Program-made: the position numbers and the translations under genes
Notes under the pieces: generated by a model
What the model was told of the DNA's origin: nothing
Database searches by the model: none
The model's input: only the letters and a program-made list of their open reading frames with translations
Shown: piece after piece, positions 24,840 to 32,655 of the stretch
Layout of the letters: the number at the start of each line of letters is the position of its first letter
How positions within the stretch are numbered: position 1 is the stretch's first letter
Assembly (NCBI GenBank): GCA_965662775.1
Contig: CBFIIW010000012.1
Span: 1 to 64,000, forward strand
Direction: 5' to 3'
Source: UBA7985 sp002690455
GTDB lineage: Bacteria; Pseudomonadota; Alphaproteobacteria; UBA7985
DNA length: 64,000 bases

Positions 24840-25640
24840 TCAAACGCGAAGCATCATCATCGCCGCTGCCGCCGCCGCCGAGACATTCAAATGCGGGAAG
24901 TCAGGATCGGTGGGTAGTCGCATCAGGACGTCAACGGTATCGCGGGTCTTTTCTCGCAGACCCTTGCCTTCGGCGCCCAGTACCAACACCCGGCGCCGTT
25001 TCGGTGGAACAAAGATATCCTCCGCTCCTTCTGAACCATCGAGCCCCATCAACACGGCACCGCTGTCTGCCAGCATATGCAGGGCCTCTGCAAGGTTCGT
25101 CACCCGCGCCCACGGCAGGCGGTCGACCCCACCCACCGCTGCGCGTGACAGCGCGCCGGTCTCAAACGGGGCATTGCGGTCTGTGGTGACAATTGCCTGC
25201 GCCCCAAAGGCTACGGCCGAACGAATGATGGCCCCGACGTTCTGGGGGTCGGTGACTTGGTCCAGCACCACTACCAGACCCGGTTCTGCATCCAGCCGGG
25301 CGCAGACCGCCTTGAAGTCAGCGCTTTCCAGCGGACGGGTTTTGAGCACAACACCCTGATGCGGTGCGCCGTCAGGAACCAGAGTGCCCATGTGCTGGGC
25401 CGATGTTGCCTGTAGCGGTGGTGGATTATGGTGTCGTTCCAGAATGGGTTCGAGCACCAGTCGCAATGAATCCTCTTTCTTTTGGTCAAAGAATAGCGTG
25501 CCCGGTCGCCGATCCGGATTTTCCAATGCAGCACACACGGCATGCAAACCGTATAGATGCACCCACGACGGCGGCTTAGGTCGCTCATTACCAGGCATAA
25601 AGCGGGCGGCATCCTGCCGTCGGGGTCTATCTTGTTTCAT
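24840..25640 (-). CDS. rlmB: 23S rRNA (guanosine-2'-O-)-methyltransferase RlmB
   Basis: A 266-residue SpoU/TrmH-family methyltransferase. N-terminal substrate-binding domain (WVHLYGLHAVCAALENPDRR) followed by the knotted SPOUT domain with LDQVTDPQNVGAIIRSA, VLVLGAEGKGLR and the C-terminal LNVSAAAAAAMM, the three SpoU motifs. RlmB methylates G2251 in the peptidyl-transferase P-loop. A second member of the superfamily (trmJ) is at 32.7 kb. The start is not certain; another Met lies 14 codons in. Confidence 0.92.
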   Translation of the reverse strand: MKQDRPRRQDAARFMPGNERPKPPSWVHLYGLHAVCAALENPDRRPGTLFFDQKKEDSLRLVLEPILERHHNPPPLQATSAQHMGTLVPDGAPHQGVVLKTRPLESADFKAVCARLDAEPGLVVVLDQVTDPQNVGAIIRSAVAFGAQAIVTTDRNAPFETGALSRAAVGGVDRLPWARVTNLAEALHMLADSGAVLMGLDGSEGAEDIFVPPKRRRVLVLGAEGKGLREKTRDTVDVLMRLPTDPDFPHLNVSAAAAAAMMMLRV

Positions 25641-25704
25641 GCCCCTATGACTGGGGCGCATTGGACCCAAGTACAAGTGTCGGAGTGGAAGGGCAGGTTT
25701 TGCC

Positions 25705-25733
25705 GTGACAGATGGCACGGGTTGTTCTAAATC
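25705..25733 (+). promoter_or_regulatory. Predicted promoter of tRNA-Tyr
   Basis: GTGACA and TAAATC with a 17-base spacer. The -10 ends 16 bases before the tRNA, the same layout as the other tRNA promoters here. Confidence 0.5.
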
Positions 25734-25749
25734 GAGCGCCTGCCCCTGT

Positions 25750-25833
25750 GGAGAGATGGCAGAGCGGCTAAATGCGTCGGATTGTAAATCCGATCCTTCG
25801 GGTACGGTGGTTCGAATCCACCTCTCTCCACCA
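25750..25833 (+). tRNA. tRNA-Tyr (anticodon GTA)
   Basis: A class II tRNA: acceptor GGAGAGA/TCTCTCC, anticodon stem TCGGA/TCCGA enclosing TTGTAAA (GTA), a long variable arm around CCTTCGGG, T-arm GGTGG-TTCGAAT-CCACC, discriminator A and an encoded CCA. Confidence 0.97.
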
Positions 25834-25864
25834 CTTTTTCTCACAATGTCTCTGACTGCCTGCC

Positions 25865-26995
25865 ATGAGCGCCTATGACGCCAACAGCTTTGAAGTCTTC
25901 CTCGTCGGGCTGCCCGGGCTAGAATCGGTGCTGCGGCGGGAGGCCATGACACTTGGGTTCCCGGATCCCCAAATGGTGCCCGGCGGCGTGACGTTCACTG
26001 GCGGCTGGCCTCAGGTGTGGCAGGCCAATTTGCTCAGCCGCTGTGCCAGTCGTGTACTGGTACGGATCGCGAGCTTTCGCGCGCCACATCTGGCGACACT
26101 GGACAAGCGTGTGCGCAAACTGCCTTGGGCGCAGTTTCTTCGCCCGGGCGTGCCTGTGCGGATTGAAGCTTCATCCAAGCGCTCCGCCATTTATCACACG
26201 GGCGCCATACGTGAGCGGGTCGGCAACGCCATCACCTCGACGCTTGGCGTGCAACCGGACGATAGCGCCGACCTGTGCCTGCGGGTGCGATTTGACGATG
26301 ATCTCTGCACCCTGTCGATCGATACTTCCGGCAATCCGCTGCACAAGCGCGGCTTTAAGCAGGCTGTAAATCGTGCCCCGCTGCGCGAAACCATGGCAGC
26401 GCAGCTTCTCCACGCTTGCGGTTATCGCGGCAGCGAAGCAGTGCTCGACCCCATGTGTGGTTCCGGTACGTTCGTGATTGAGGCGGCGGAAATTGCAGCT
26501 GGACTGGCTCCGGGACGATCGCGGGGCTTTTGCTTTGAGGTCCTGCCAGGTTTCGACCCCGATGCCTTCGCCACAGTGAAGGCGGATCTGCCGGCGGCCA
26601 ACCTCGATATCGGCCAAAACTTTTTCGGCAGCGACCGGGACACAGGCGCAATCGACATGAGCCGCGCCAACGCAAAGCGCGCCGGGGTCCAGCATCTGGC
26701 CAGTTTTGTCGAGCGGTCCATCAGCACGATTTCCCGGCCCGAAGCTGTTGATCCGGGTCTGGTAATCGTCAATCCCCCCTATGGCGACCGCATTGGTGAC
26801 CCGAATGCCCTGACCGGGCTATACGCCAGCTTTGGCCGCGTCATGCGTGAAAGGTTCAGCGGCTGGAGGGTCGGCATGGTCACGGACAAGCCCGCCCTGG
26901 CTCATGCGACTGCGTTGCCCTTCAAAGGGCCATCGGCGCCGATTCCTCACGGTGGGCTTAAAGTGCGGCTCTATCAAACAACGGCCCTGGAATAG
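25865..26995 (+). CDS. THUMP-domain class I RNA methyltransferase (RlmL-like)
   Basis: A 376-residue protein resembling the N-terminal half of RlmL and its single-domain relatives. An N-terminal ferredoxin-like/THUMP region (LVGLPGLESVLRREAMTLGF) leads to LHKRGFKQAVNRAPLRETMA, then the Rossmann methyltransferase with LDPMCGSGTFVIEAAEIA (SAM) and the catalytic VNPPYGDRIG (N-x-P-x motif for base N-methylation). The predicted product is N2-methylguanosine in 23S rRNA. It starts 31 bases after tRNA-Tyr and may share its transcript. Confidence 0.88.
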   Translation: MSAYDANSFEVFLVGLPGLESVLRREAMTLGFPDPQMVPGGVTFTGGWPQVWQANLLSRCASRVLVRIASFRAPHLATLDKRVRKLPWAQFLRPGVPVRIEASSKRSAIYHTGAIRERVGNAITSTLGVQPDDSADLCLRVRFDDDLCTLSIDTSGNPLHKRGFKQAVNRAPLRETMAAQLLHACGYRGSEAVLDPMCGSGTFVIEAAEIAAGLAPGRSRGFCFEVLPGFDPDAFATVKADLPAANLDIGQNFFGSDRDTGAIDMSRANAKRAGVQHLASFVERSISTISRPEAVDPGLVIVNPPYGDRIGDPNALTGLYASFGRVMRERFSGWRVGMVTDKPALAHATALPFKGPSAPIPHGGLKVRLYQTTALE

Positions 26996-27042
26996 AAAGG
27001 GGCCTGTCGGGCTGATATCCGCTGCAGCCATGCCGGATTGGC

Positions 27043-27071
27043 TTGCAGGCCGGGGCCGGGCGCACTATTGA
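27043..27071 (+). promoter_or_regulatory. Predicted promoter of tRNA-Gly
   Basis: CTTGCAG (-35) and TATTGA (-10) with a 17-base GC-rich spacer, ending 15 bases before the tRNA. The best-looking of the four tRNA promoters. Confidence 0.55.
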
Positions 27072-27086
27072 TTGCATTGTCGTTGA

Positions 27087-27160
27087 GCGGGCGTAGTTCA
27101 ACGGTAGAACGACAGCCTTCCAAGCTGTATATGCCGGTTCGATTCCGGTCGCCCGCTCCA
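27087..27160 (+). tRNA. tRNA-Gly (anticodon TCC)
   Basis: Acceptor GCGGGCG/CGCCCGC, D-arm GTTC/GAAC, anticodon stem ACAGC/GCTGT enclosing CTTCCAA (TCC), T-arm CCGG-TTCGATT-CCGG, discriminator T and an encoded CCA. In many proteobacteria this tRNA directly precedes tuf; here tuf is missing. Confidence 0.97.
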
Positions 27161-27771
27161 GATTTCCTTTGTGATGTTCATTTTTTCAGAACGTTTCCCC
27201 ACTTCGCCGCGAAAACTTTCCGCGATTTGAAGAAAATTTTGGGTTGGCGAATCCCCGGACTAACTCCCAGAACTGAAGGTTCGCGCAGGGACTGGCACTG
27301 TATGGACTGGCACGCCGAATTTAAGCCTCGATATACAAGCGTGCGAGCTTCTGCACGTTGGGGGCGACGCATTCATGTTGCGTCTTTGGTCGCCAGAGGG
27401 AATTTAGCCCTGTGCTGCTGGAGTTGTCGTTCCGAGAAAGGAAAAAACGCCTTTGACGAAATGGCTTTGATAGGACTGTTGTAAGCGAAACAACCTTTCC
27501 GCAAATTCGGCGGCCTTATCGCAAATTCGGCGGTGCCAATCGTGCCGCGGGCATTATTAGCGCGCAAATGTTGAGACGGTTGCCTCCGGTGTTGAGCCAG
27601 TAACCTCTAAATTCGTCGTATAAGAGACTTTTCGCGCTCTAAATATGAGGGTAAAGTACGGATGTTGTGGGTTTATCCACAGATCGACTAGTGGGCTTAT
27701 TTCTGGTCGAGAGATAGCTTGAGCGGCGGGGAACACAAACACCCGCCCATAAATCAAATGGAGATGAGATA
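27161..27771. other. 611-base AT-richer non-coding stretch
   Basis: No convincing gene on either strand; the short open frames lack ribosome-binding sites and coding character. Notable content: the 14-base sequence CGCAAATTCGGCGG twice with exactly 20-base periodicity (27500 and 27520), and a perfect TTATCCACA (27673-27681). AT content is above the window average near 27.6 kb. It may hold the regulatory region of the small secreted peptide or a small RNA. Confidence 0.55.
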
Positions 27772-27927
27772 ATGAAAACCATCGCTACTGCACTTGCTGC
27801 TCTGTTCGCATTCGCTTCTATCGCTAACGCTGGTAACGTTCACCTTGCTGGTGGCGGCGCACTGACCCTCACCGACGGGTCTTGCCTGATGACAGCGACG
27901 GGTACGCTGGACGAGTACTGCCTGTAA
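27772..27927 (+). CDS. 51-residue secreted peptide with C-x11-C
   Basis: Starts MKTIATALAALFAFASIANA, a clean signal peptide with an AxA cleavage site. The mature part is only about 31 residues: Gly/Leu/Thr-rich, ending with a Cys, 11 residues, then EYC and one Leu. GGAG lies about 8 bases before the ATG, and a strong terminator follows 40 bases after the stop, so this is a real monocistronic gene. The spacing of the two Cys and the EYC ending are shared with the small lipoprotein at 57.99 kb. Function unknown; a disulfide-closed loop is inferred. Confidence 0.75.
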   Translation: MKTIATALAALFAFASIANAGNVHLAGGGALTLTDGSCLMTATGTLDEYCL

Positions 27928-27966
27928 ATTGCAGCAACTGCCGTCCCTCACGGGCGGTATGTTCGG

Positions 27967-28001
27967 AAAACGGGGTGTCCGATGGGGCGCCCCGTTTTTT
28001 T
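27967..28001 (+). terminator. Rho-independent terminator after the peptide gene
   Basis: AAAACGGGG pairs with CCCCGTTTT around a 14-base loop, followed by a run of seven T. Confidence 0.85.
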
Positions 28002-28221
28002 GTCCGGTGGTCCGCAAGACTTTGGTTCAGGTATGGACTCGGCGCTCGCACCTTCAGCTTGAACAAAAATTGTGCATTGGTGGTGAAATTTCGAACTCTG
28101 CTGTTTTTTTGTGCGTTTGGGCATTGTTAACCTGACCCGCAGAGGCATTTCTCGCGGTGTTACGCCGACGAATCGCGTCGGCCGCGTATTGTTATGTCAA
28201 AAGTGACGGGAAACCCATCCG

Positions 28222-29475
28222 ATGGAAGAACAAATCACAACACTCACCGAAAGCGTTGCGGCGCTTGAAGCATCCGCGGTGGGCATGGGCCCTTGGCTCC
28301 TGACCGCGACTGCACTCGTCCTATTTATGACGATCCCAGGGCTTGCCCTGTTCTACGGCGGTCTGGTCCGCGCGAAAAACTATCTCTCCGTTCTCATGCA
28401 ATGCATGACGATCACGGGCGTCGTCACCATAACTTGGATGGTCGCTGGTTACGCTCTATCGTCGACAGACGGGAACGCACTGTTCGGCACTGACTTCAGC
28501 CAGCTGTTGTTCTGGGCAACACCACAGAGTGATCTTGCCGGCGCCGCCTTCGGTCTGACCTTTGCCATAATCACTCCAGCGCTGATCCTCGGCGCTTATG
28601 CCGAACGCGTGAAGTTCAGCTTTGTTGTGGTCTTCTCCGTCCTCTGGTCCCTGCTCGTGTACTGCCCACTGGCGTACTGGGTATGGATGACGCCTGATGG
28701 TTCCCCTCTGACGCTGCTCACCAACGGCCTGCACCCGATCGACTACGCCGGTGGTCTCGTGGTTCACCAATCTGCCGGTGTTGCTGCTCTTGTTCTTGCG
28801 GTTATCCTTGGCAAGCGGTCCGGGTTCCCTGGCGCTATGCAGCCACCAGCTCAGCCAGGTATGGTCATGATCGGTGCTTCAATGCTGTGGGTTGGCTGGT
28901 ACGGCTTCAACTCTGGCCTGGCAGGCAGCATGACTGAGGGTGGCTACATCATCTTCAACACGCAGGTCTGTACAGCCACTGCCGTTGTCGCTTGGATTGC
29001 ATTCGAAACCCTTCGTGGCGGTAAGCCAACGCTGGTTGGTGCTGCAACTGCCGCGGTCGCAGGCTTGGTCGCGATCACGCCTTCCTGTGCAACGGTATCC
29101 GTTCCGGGCGCGCTGATCCTTGGCGTGGTTGCGGGTGTCGTACCACAGTTGGTCATTCCATTGATCAAGTCGACCTTCAAGATCGACGATGCATTGGACG
29201 TGTTCGCTGTTCATGGCGTGGCAGGTATCTCCGGTACATTGCTGCTGCCCTTCCTCGCGCTGATTGGCACCAATGGAACGCCCGCTGATGACACCGCTGC
29301 ACAGTTTATTGCCCAGCTGTGGTCGGTGATTGCATCTGGTGTCTACGTGGTTATCGCCACCGCTATCATCGCTATCGTCGTCCGTGCAGTTATCGGCATG
29401 CGTGCTGATGACGAGGCAGTAGCGGACGGTCTCGACATTTCGTCCCACGGCGAAAAAGCTTACGATCTATCCTAA
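28222..29475 (+). CDS. amtB: Ammonium transporter
   Basis: A 417-residue Amt/Mep channel with about 11 membrane spans. The twin pore histidines are present in VVHQSAGVAAL and FAVHGVAGISG, and LFYGGLVRAKN is the family signature. No cleavable signal peptide precedes the first span; instead there is a 20-residue polar start. It moves ammonium inward. Amt genes are usually paired with the PII gene glnK, but none is adjacent here. Two strong hairpins follow the stop. Confidence 0.96.
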   Translation: MEEQITTLTESVAALEASAVGMGPWLLTATALVLFMTIPGLALFYGGLVRAKNYLSVLMQCMTITGVVTITWMVAGYALSSTDGNALFGTDFSQLLFWATPQSDLAGAAFGLTFAIITPALILGAYAERVKFSFVVVFSVLWSLLVYCPLAYWVWMTPDGSPLTLLTNGLHPIDYAGGLVVHQSAGVAALVLAVILGKRSGFPGAMQPPAQPGMVMIGASMLWVGWYGFNSGLAGSMTEGGYIIFNTQVCTATAVVAWIAFETLRGGKPTLVGAATAAVAGLVAITPSCATVSVPGALILGVVAGVVPQLVIPLIKSTFKIDDALDVFAVHGVAGISGTLLLPFLALIGTNGTPADDTAAQFIAQLWSVIASGVYVVIATAIIAIVVRAVIGMRADDEAVADGLDISSHGEKAYDLS

Positions 29476-29499
29476 GCTAGGCGGCACTAAACCGCTTAA

Positions 29500-29528
29500 G
29501 GGCGGGGCAATCGACGATGGCCCCGCCC
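29500..29528 (+). terminator. GC-rich hairpin after amtB
   Basis: GGGCGGGGC and GCCCCGCCC form a 9-base stem with an 11-base loop 25 bases after amtB. No T-run follows. Confidence 0.5.
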
Positions 29529-29549
29529 GCCTATCCTCCCCACGATCTG

Positions 29550-29589
29550 CGGCCGGTGCATCAAACGCACCGGCCGTATGTCGTTTTGA
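29550..29589 (+). terminator. Second hairpin after amtB
   Basis: CGGCCGGTGC pairs perfectly with GCACCGGCCG around a 7-base loop, followed after 5 bases by CGTTTTG. Together with the preceding hairpin it isolates amtB from the tRNA-Trp/secE transcript. Confidence 0.55.
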
Positions 29590-29613
29590 GGGAGCGGATT
29601 GGGCCTTTAAGCC

Positions 29614-29642
29614 TTGTTTCCAAAGGTCGAATTGGCCTAATA
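29614..29642 (+). promoter_or_regulatory. Predicted promoter of tRNA-Trp (and secE-nusG)
   Basis: CTTGTTT (-35) and CTAATA (-10) with a 17-base spacer, ending 21 bases before the tRNA. Probably drives tRNA-Trp-secE-nusG. Confidence 0.45.
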
Positions 29643-29663
29643 AGCGGTCTGTGGTTGGCCCGT

Positions 29664-29739
29664 AGGGGTATAGCTCAGTTGGTAGAGCATCGGTCTCCAA
29701 AACCGAGGGTCGAGGGTTCGAGTCCTTCTGCCCCTGCCA
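29664..29739 (+). tRNA. tRNA-Trp (anticodon CCA)
   Basis: Acceptor AGGGGTA/TGCCCCT, D-arm GCTC/GAGC, anticodon stem TCGGT/ACCGA enclosing CTCCAAA (CCA), T-arm GAGGG-TTCGAGT-CCTTC, discriminator G and an encoded CCA. It immediately precedes secE, as in many bacteria. Confidence 0.97.
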
Positions 29740-29863
29740 TTTCCACAGCCGGATCGCGGGACGGACGTTCACCTGTGCCCTCGGATTGTCTATTGCCGAC
29801 AGTCATTGCGGCACCTAGGTATCCCAAGTCCCCAAGAGCAGAAACGTAAGAGAGGCGGCTTGC

Positions 29864-30055
29864 ATGGCATTGTTTCGTTTTTTCGGCCAAGTGCGAAAAG
29901 AAATTGCACGGATTGCCTGGCCGACCCGCAATGAAACGACGGTTACGACCATCTTGGTCCTGATCCTTGCAACCTTAGCAGCGTTGATGTTCATCGCCGT
30001 GGATTTTGTGTTCCGGAACCTGATGGGTTTTCTGCTCGGTATCAGCCTGGGCTAA
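29864..30055 (+). CDS. secE: Preprotein translocase subunit SecE
   Basis: A 63-residue single-span SecE: FGQVRKEIARIAWPTRNETT is the amphipathic helix with the conserved K-x-V-x-WP pattern, followed by one transmembrane helix (ILVLILATLAALMFIAVDFV). It clamps SecY in the export channel. It lies between tRNA-Trp and nusG, the standard order. Confidence 0.96.
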   Translation: MALFRFFGQVRKEIARIAWPTRNETTVTTILVLILATLAALMFIAVDFVFRNLMGFLLGISLG

Positions 30056-30123
30056 CGAAGGCCTAAGGCAAACCGCGCTGCATCGCACCGACCCGTTGTC
30101 AAACTGAAGTGTTGAACTGATTT

Positions 30124-30660
30124 ATGTCCGAAACCCACAAATGGTACGTGATCCACGTCTATTCCGGCTTTGAGTCCAAGATCGTTGAATCGATCATGGA
30201 GCAGGCTGAGAAGAAAGGGATCCAAGATCAGTTTTCTGAATTGATGGTCCCGGCTGAAGAGGTCGTCGAGGTCCGTCGCGGCAAAAAGTACAACACCGAA
30301 CGGAAGTTCTTCCCAGGCTATATCCTTGCGAGGATGGAACTGTCCGATGCGGCTTGGAACCTGGTCAAGAATACGCAGCGCGTGACTGGCTTTCTGGGTG
30401 GGCAGGGTCGTCCCGTTCCGATATCCGAGCGCGAAGCCAAGCAGATCATGCAGTCGATGCAGGAAGGCGCTGAAAAGCCGCGGCCATCGATCACTTACGA
30501 GGTCGGCGAAAACGTCCGCGTCACAGACGGTGCCTTCACCTCATTCGCCGGTGTGGTCGAAGAAGTGGATCTTGAACGCGCCCGGCTCAAGGTCGCGGTG
30601 TCGATCTTTGGTCGCGCCACGCCGGTCGAGCTTGACTACAGCCAGGTCGAGAAGGCCTAG
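30124..30660 (+). CDS. nusG: Transcription termination/antitermination protein NusG
   Basis: A 178-residue NusG: NGN domain (KWYVIHVYSGFESKIVESIM, KFFPGYILARMEL, VTGFLGG) and a C-terminal KOW domain (VTDGAFTSFAGVVEEVD). It binds RNA polymerase, Rho and S10. In most genomes rplK-rplA-rplJ-rplL-rpoB follow directly; here the gene ends before a bidirectional terminator and convergent rpsD. Confidence 0.98.
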   Translation: MSETHKWYVIHVYSGFESKIVESIMEQAEKKGIQDQFSELMVPAEEVVEVRRGKKYNTERKFFPGYILARMELSDAAWNLVKNTQRVTGFLGGQGRPVPISEREAKQIMQSMQEGAEKPRPSITYEVGENVRVTDGAFTSFAGVVEEVDLERARLKVAVSIFGRATPVELDYSQVEKA

Positions 30661-30846
30661 CCTCTCTGCGGCGTTCATTTTCGTTTTCTTTTGAGAGCCT
30701 GGCGATCTGCGTCAATGGCGTCTGGATAGCGCCTACTCCAGCCTGAGCGCTGCATGCCATTCGCACTCCCGTTAAAAAAAGTCATCGGAGACTGAAGACG
30801 GGCAGGCGACGGGCACGGTTCGATCCCTAACCCTCTATGGCGCAAG

Positions 30847-30885
30847 AAAAAGCCCCGCTGCAGTGATGCAGGCGGGGCCTTTTGC
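30847..30885. terminator. Bidirectional terminator between nusG and rpsD
   Basis: GCCCCG-CTGCA and TGCAG-(G)-CGGGGC form an 11-base stem with one bulged G and a GTGA loop. CCTTTT follows on the plus strand and TTTTTCTT on the minus strand, so it can end both converging transcripts. Confidence 0.85.
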
Positions 30886-30906
30886 TCTTCTCGGTTCGCG
30901 CGGGGA

Positions 30907-31524
30907 TTAGCGCGAGTAGAATTCGACCACGAGGTTCGGTTCCATGGATACCGGGTACGGAACGTCTTCTAGCTTTGGGCCGCGTAGCAATTGTGCGGTC
31001 ATTTTCTTCACGTCCACTTCGACGTAGTCTGGAACGTCGCGCTCGGGGGAGGCCAGCGCCTCGAGCACCAGAGCCATCTCGCGGGACTTGCCCTTGACTT
31101 CAACGACATCGCCATCGCGAACCATGATGGAGGCGATGTTAGACTTCTTACCGTTCACAGTAACGTGGCCATGATTGACGAACTGGCGCGCAGCAAACAC
31201 GGTTGGAACGAACTTGGCGCGGTACACCACTGCATCCAGACGACGCTCAAGCAGTTCGATCAGGTTTTCGCCGGTATCACCTTTGCGGCGGACCGCTTCG
31301 GCATAGTACTTACGAAACTGCTTCTCGGTGATGTTGCCGTAGTAGCCCTTGAGCTTCTGCTTGGCCTTCAGCTGCAGACCGAAGTCGGAATCTTTTTTCT
31401 TCCGGCCTTGACCATGCTGGCCCGGACCATAAGACCGCTTATTGATCGGGGACTTGGGGCGACCCCACAGGTTGACGCCCAACCGGCGGTCGATCTTGTA
31501 CTTCGCAGAAATGCGCTTTGACAT
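30907..31524 (-). CDS. rpsD: 30S ribosomal protein S4
   Basis: A 205-residue S4: MSKRISAKYKIDRRLGVNLW, KSPINKRSYGPGQHGQGRKK, and the S4 RNA-binding domain LERRLDAVVYRAKF...VNHGHVTVNGKKSNI. It nucleates 30S assembly and in many bacteria represses its own mRNA. It lies alone, away from the alpha operon, as in many alphaproteobacteria. It has no zinc-binding Cys set. Confidence 0.98.
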   Translation of the reverse strand: MSKRISAKYKIDRRLGVNLWGRPKSPINKRSYGPGQHGQGRKKKDSDFGLQLKAKQKLKGYYGNITEKQFRKYYAEAVRRKGDTGENLIELLERRLDAVVYRAKFVPTVFAARQFVNHGHVTVNGKKSNIASIMVRDGDVVEVKGKSREMALVLEALASPERDVPDYVEVDVKKMTAQLLRGPKLEDVPYPVSMEPNLVVEFYSR

Positions 31525-31782
31525 GTAATACCCTTCGTATTCGAGGTGTTATTTTTGATCGTTGTGCCAGTAGTTCCGCGGCGCTGAGCCTGAACCCAGA
31601 TGTCACGGACGTGGAGCCACTTAAATCAGAGGCGACACCAACTTTCCCGGCGTATCTCATTGAGACAAAGGGGGATTAGCCCCGCTCGGCGACAGAGTCA
31701 AAGGCAGCGGCCGATTATGGGGCGGGGGGCTGGCTTGCGCGGGGGCGAGGGCAGGCGTTGGCTGCCGGCCCTCGGGAGGATA

Positions 31783-32559
31783 TCAGTGCCCTCCAGCAAG
31801 TCGATCAGCAATGGTGCTGCCACCGTCGGCGATGATGGTCTGACCATTGATGTAAGCCCCGGCACGGGAGGCCAGGAACACAGCAATTCCGGCAATGTCG
31901 TCTGGTTCTCCCAGGCGCCGCAGCGGCGTACCTGCGATAGTTGCTTCGGCGATGGCGGGATTGTTCCACAGGGCTTCGGCAAAATCCGTTTTGATAAGCC
32001 CCGGTGCTATGGCGTTAGAACGAATACCTCTGGGGCCCCACTCAACCGCCATGTTCTTGGCGAGATGGGCGTTAGCAGACTTGGTAAGCCCGTAGGTTCC
32101 GATGGCACCATTGCCCATGACCCCGGCGATCGAGGCGAGGAAGGTCATTGTCCCATGCCCGCGCTTGGCCATGTCCCCAGCGCACTGCTGGATAAACCAG
32201 TAGGCGGACTTGAGGTTCGTGGTGAAGGTCTTATCGAACATCTCATCGCTGATGGTGTGCGCTGGACCCATGTGCGGGTTGGTGGCGGCATTGAGCACAA
32301 GGTGGTCGATCTTGCCGAGTTGCTGCTTAACCGCGGCACACATGGCCTGCACCTGGTCCTTACGGCCGATGTGGCAGGGATGAGCGAGTGCTTGTCCCCC
32401 TGCGCGGGTAATCGCCTGCGCTACCTGTTCACAGGCTTCAGCACCGCGACCGGACACAACCACGCTTGCGCCTGCTTCGGCCATACGCTCGGCAATCGCG
32501 CGGCCGATCCCACGGCTCGATCCTGTGATCAGCGCGACTTCACCATCCAATCGAAACAT
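31783..32559 (-). CDS. SDR family oxidoreductase
   Basis: A 258-residue classical short-chain dehydrogenase. The cofactor motif is TGSSRGIGRAI, NAATNPHMG replaces the usual NNAG, and the active-site Ser and YGLTK (Y-x3-K) are present. The arrangement is close to FabG and DHRS4-type carbonyl reductases. The start MFRLDGEVAL has AAGAG upstream. The Arg after GSS suggests NADPH preference, which is inferred. It lies between trmJ (upstream) and rpsD on the same strand. Substrate unknown. Confidence 0.85.
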   Translation of the reverse strand: MFRLDGEVALITGSSRGIGRAIAERMAEAGASVVVSGRGAEACEQVAQAITRAGGQALAHPCHIGRKDQVQAMCAAVKQQLGKIDHLVLNAATNPHMGPAHTISDEMFDKTFTTNLKSAYWFIQQCAGDMAKRGHGTMTFLASIAGVMGNGAIGTYGLTKSANAHLAKNMAVEWGPRGIRSNAIAPGLIKTDFAEALWNNPAIAEATIAGTPLRRLGEPDDIAGIAVFLASRAGAYINGQTIIADGGSTIADRLAGGH

Positions 32560-32655
32560 TGGCTCTTTACCCTCCGGGTTCTCAGCTTCCTTTGGCTGCA
32601 TCTGTACAGCGTTCGCAAATAAGGTGTCATAGCGTCCAGCAGGCGTGAAGGCCGA

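Noticed and set aside
27673..27681. Perfect DnaA box TTATCCACA, with another (reverse) at 35093-35101
   Set aside because: A given 9-mer is expected about once in two windows of this size counting both strands; the two are isolated, and no dnaA, dnaN or box cluster is present, so no origin is called.
28222..29475. Expected glnK partner next to amtB
   Set aside because: Both flanks were read; upstream is the secreted peptide gene and downstream are hairpins and tRNA-Trp, so no PII gene is present here.
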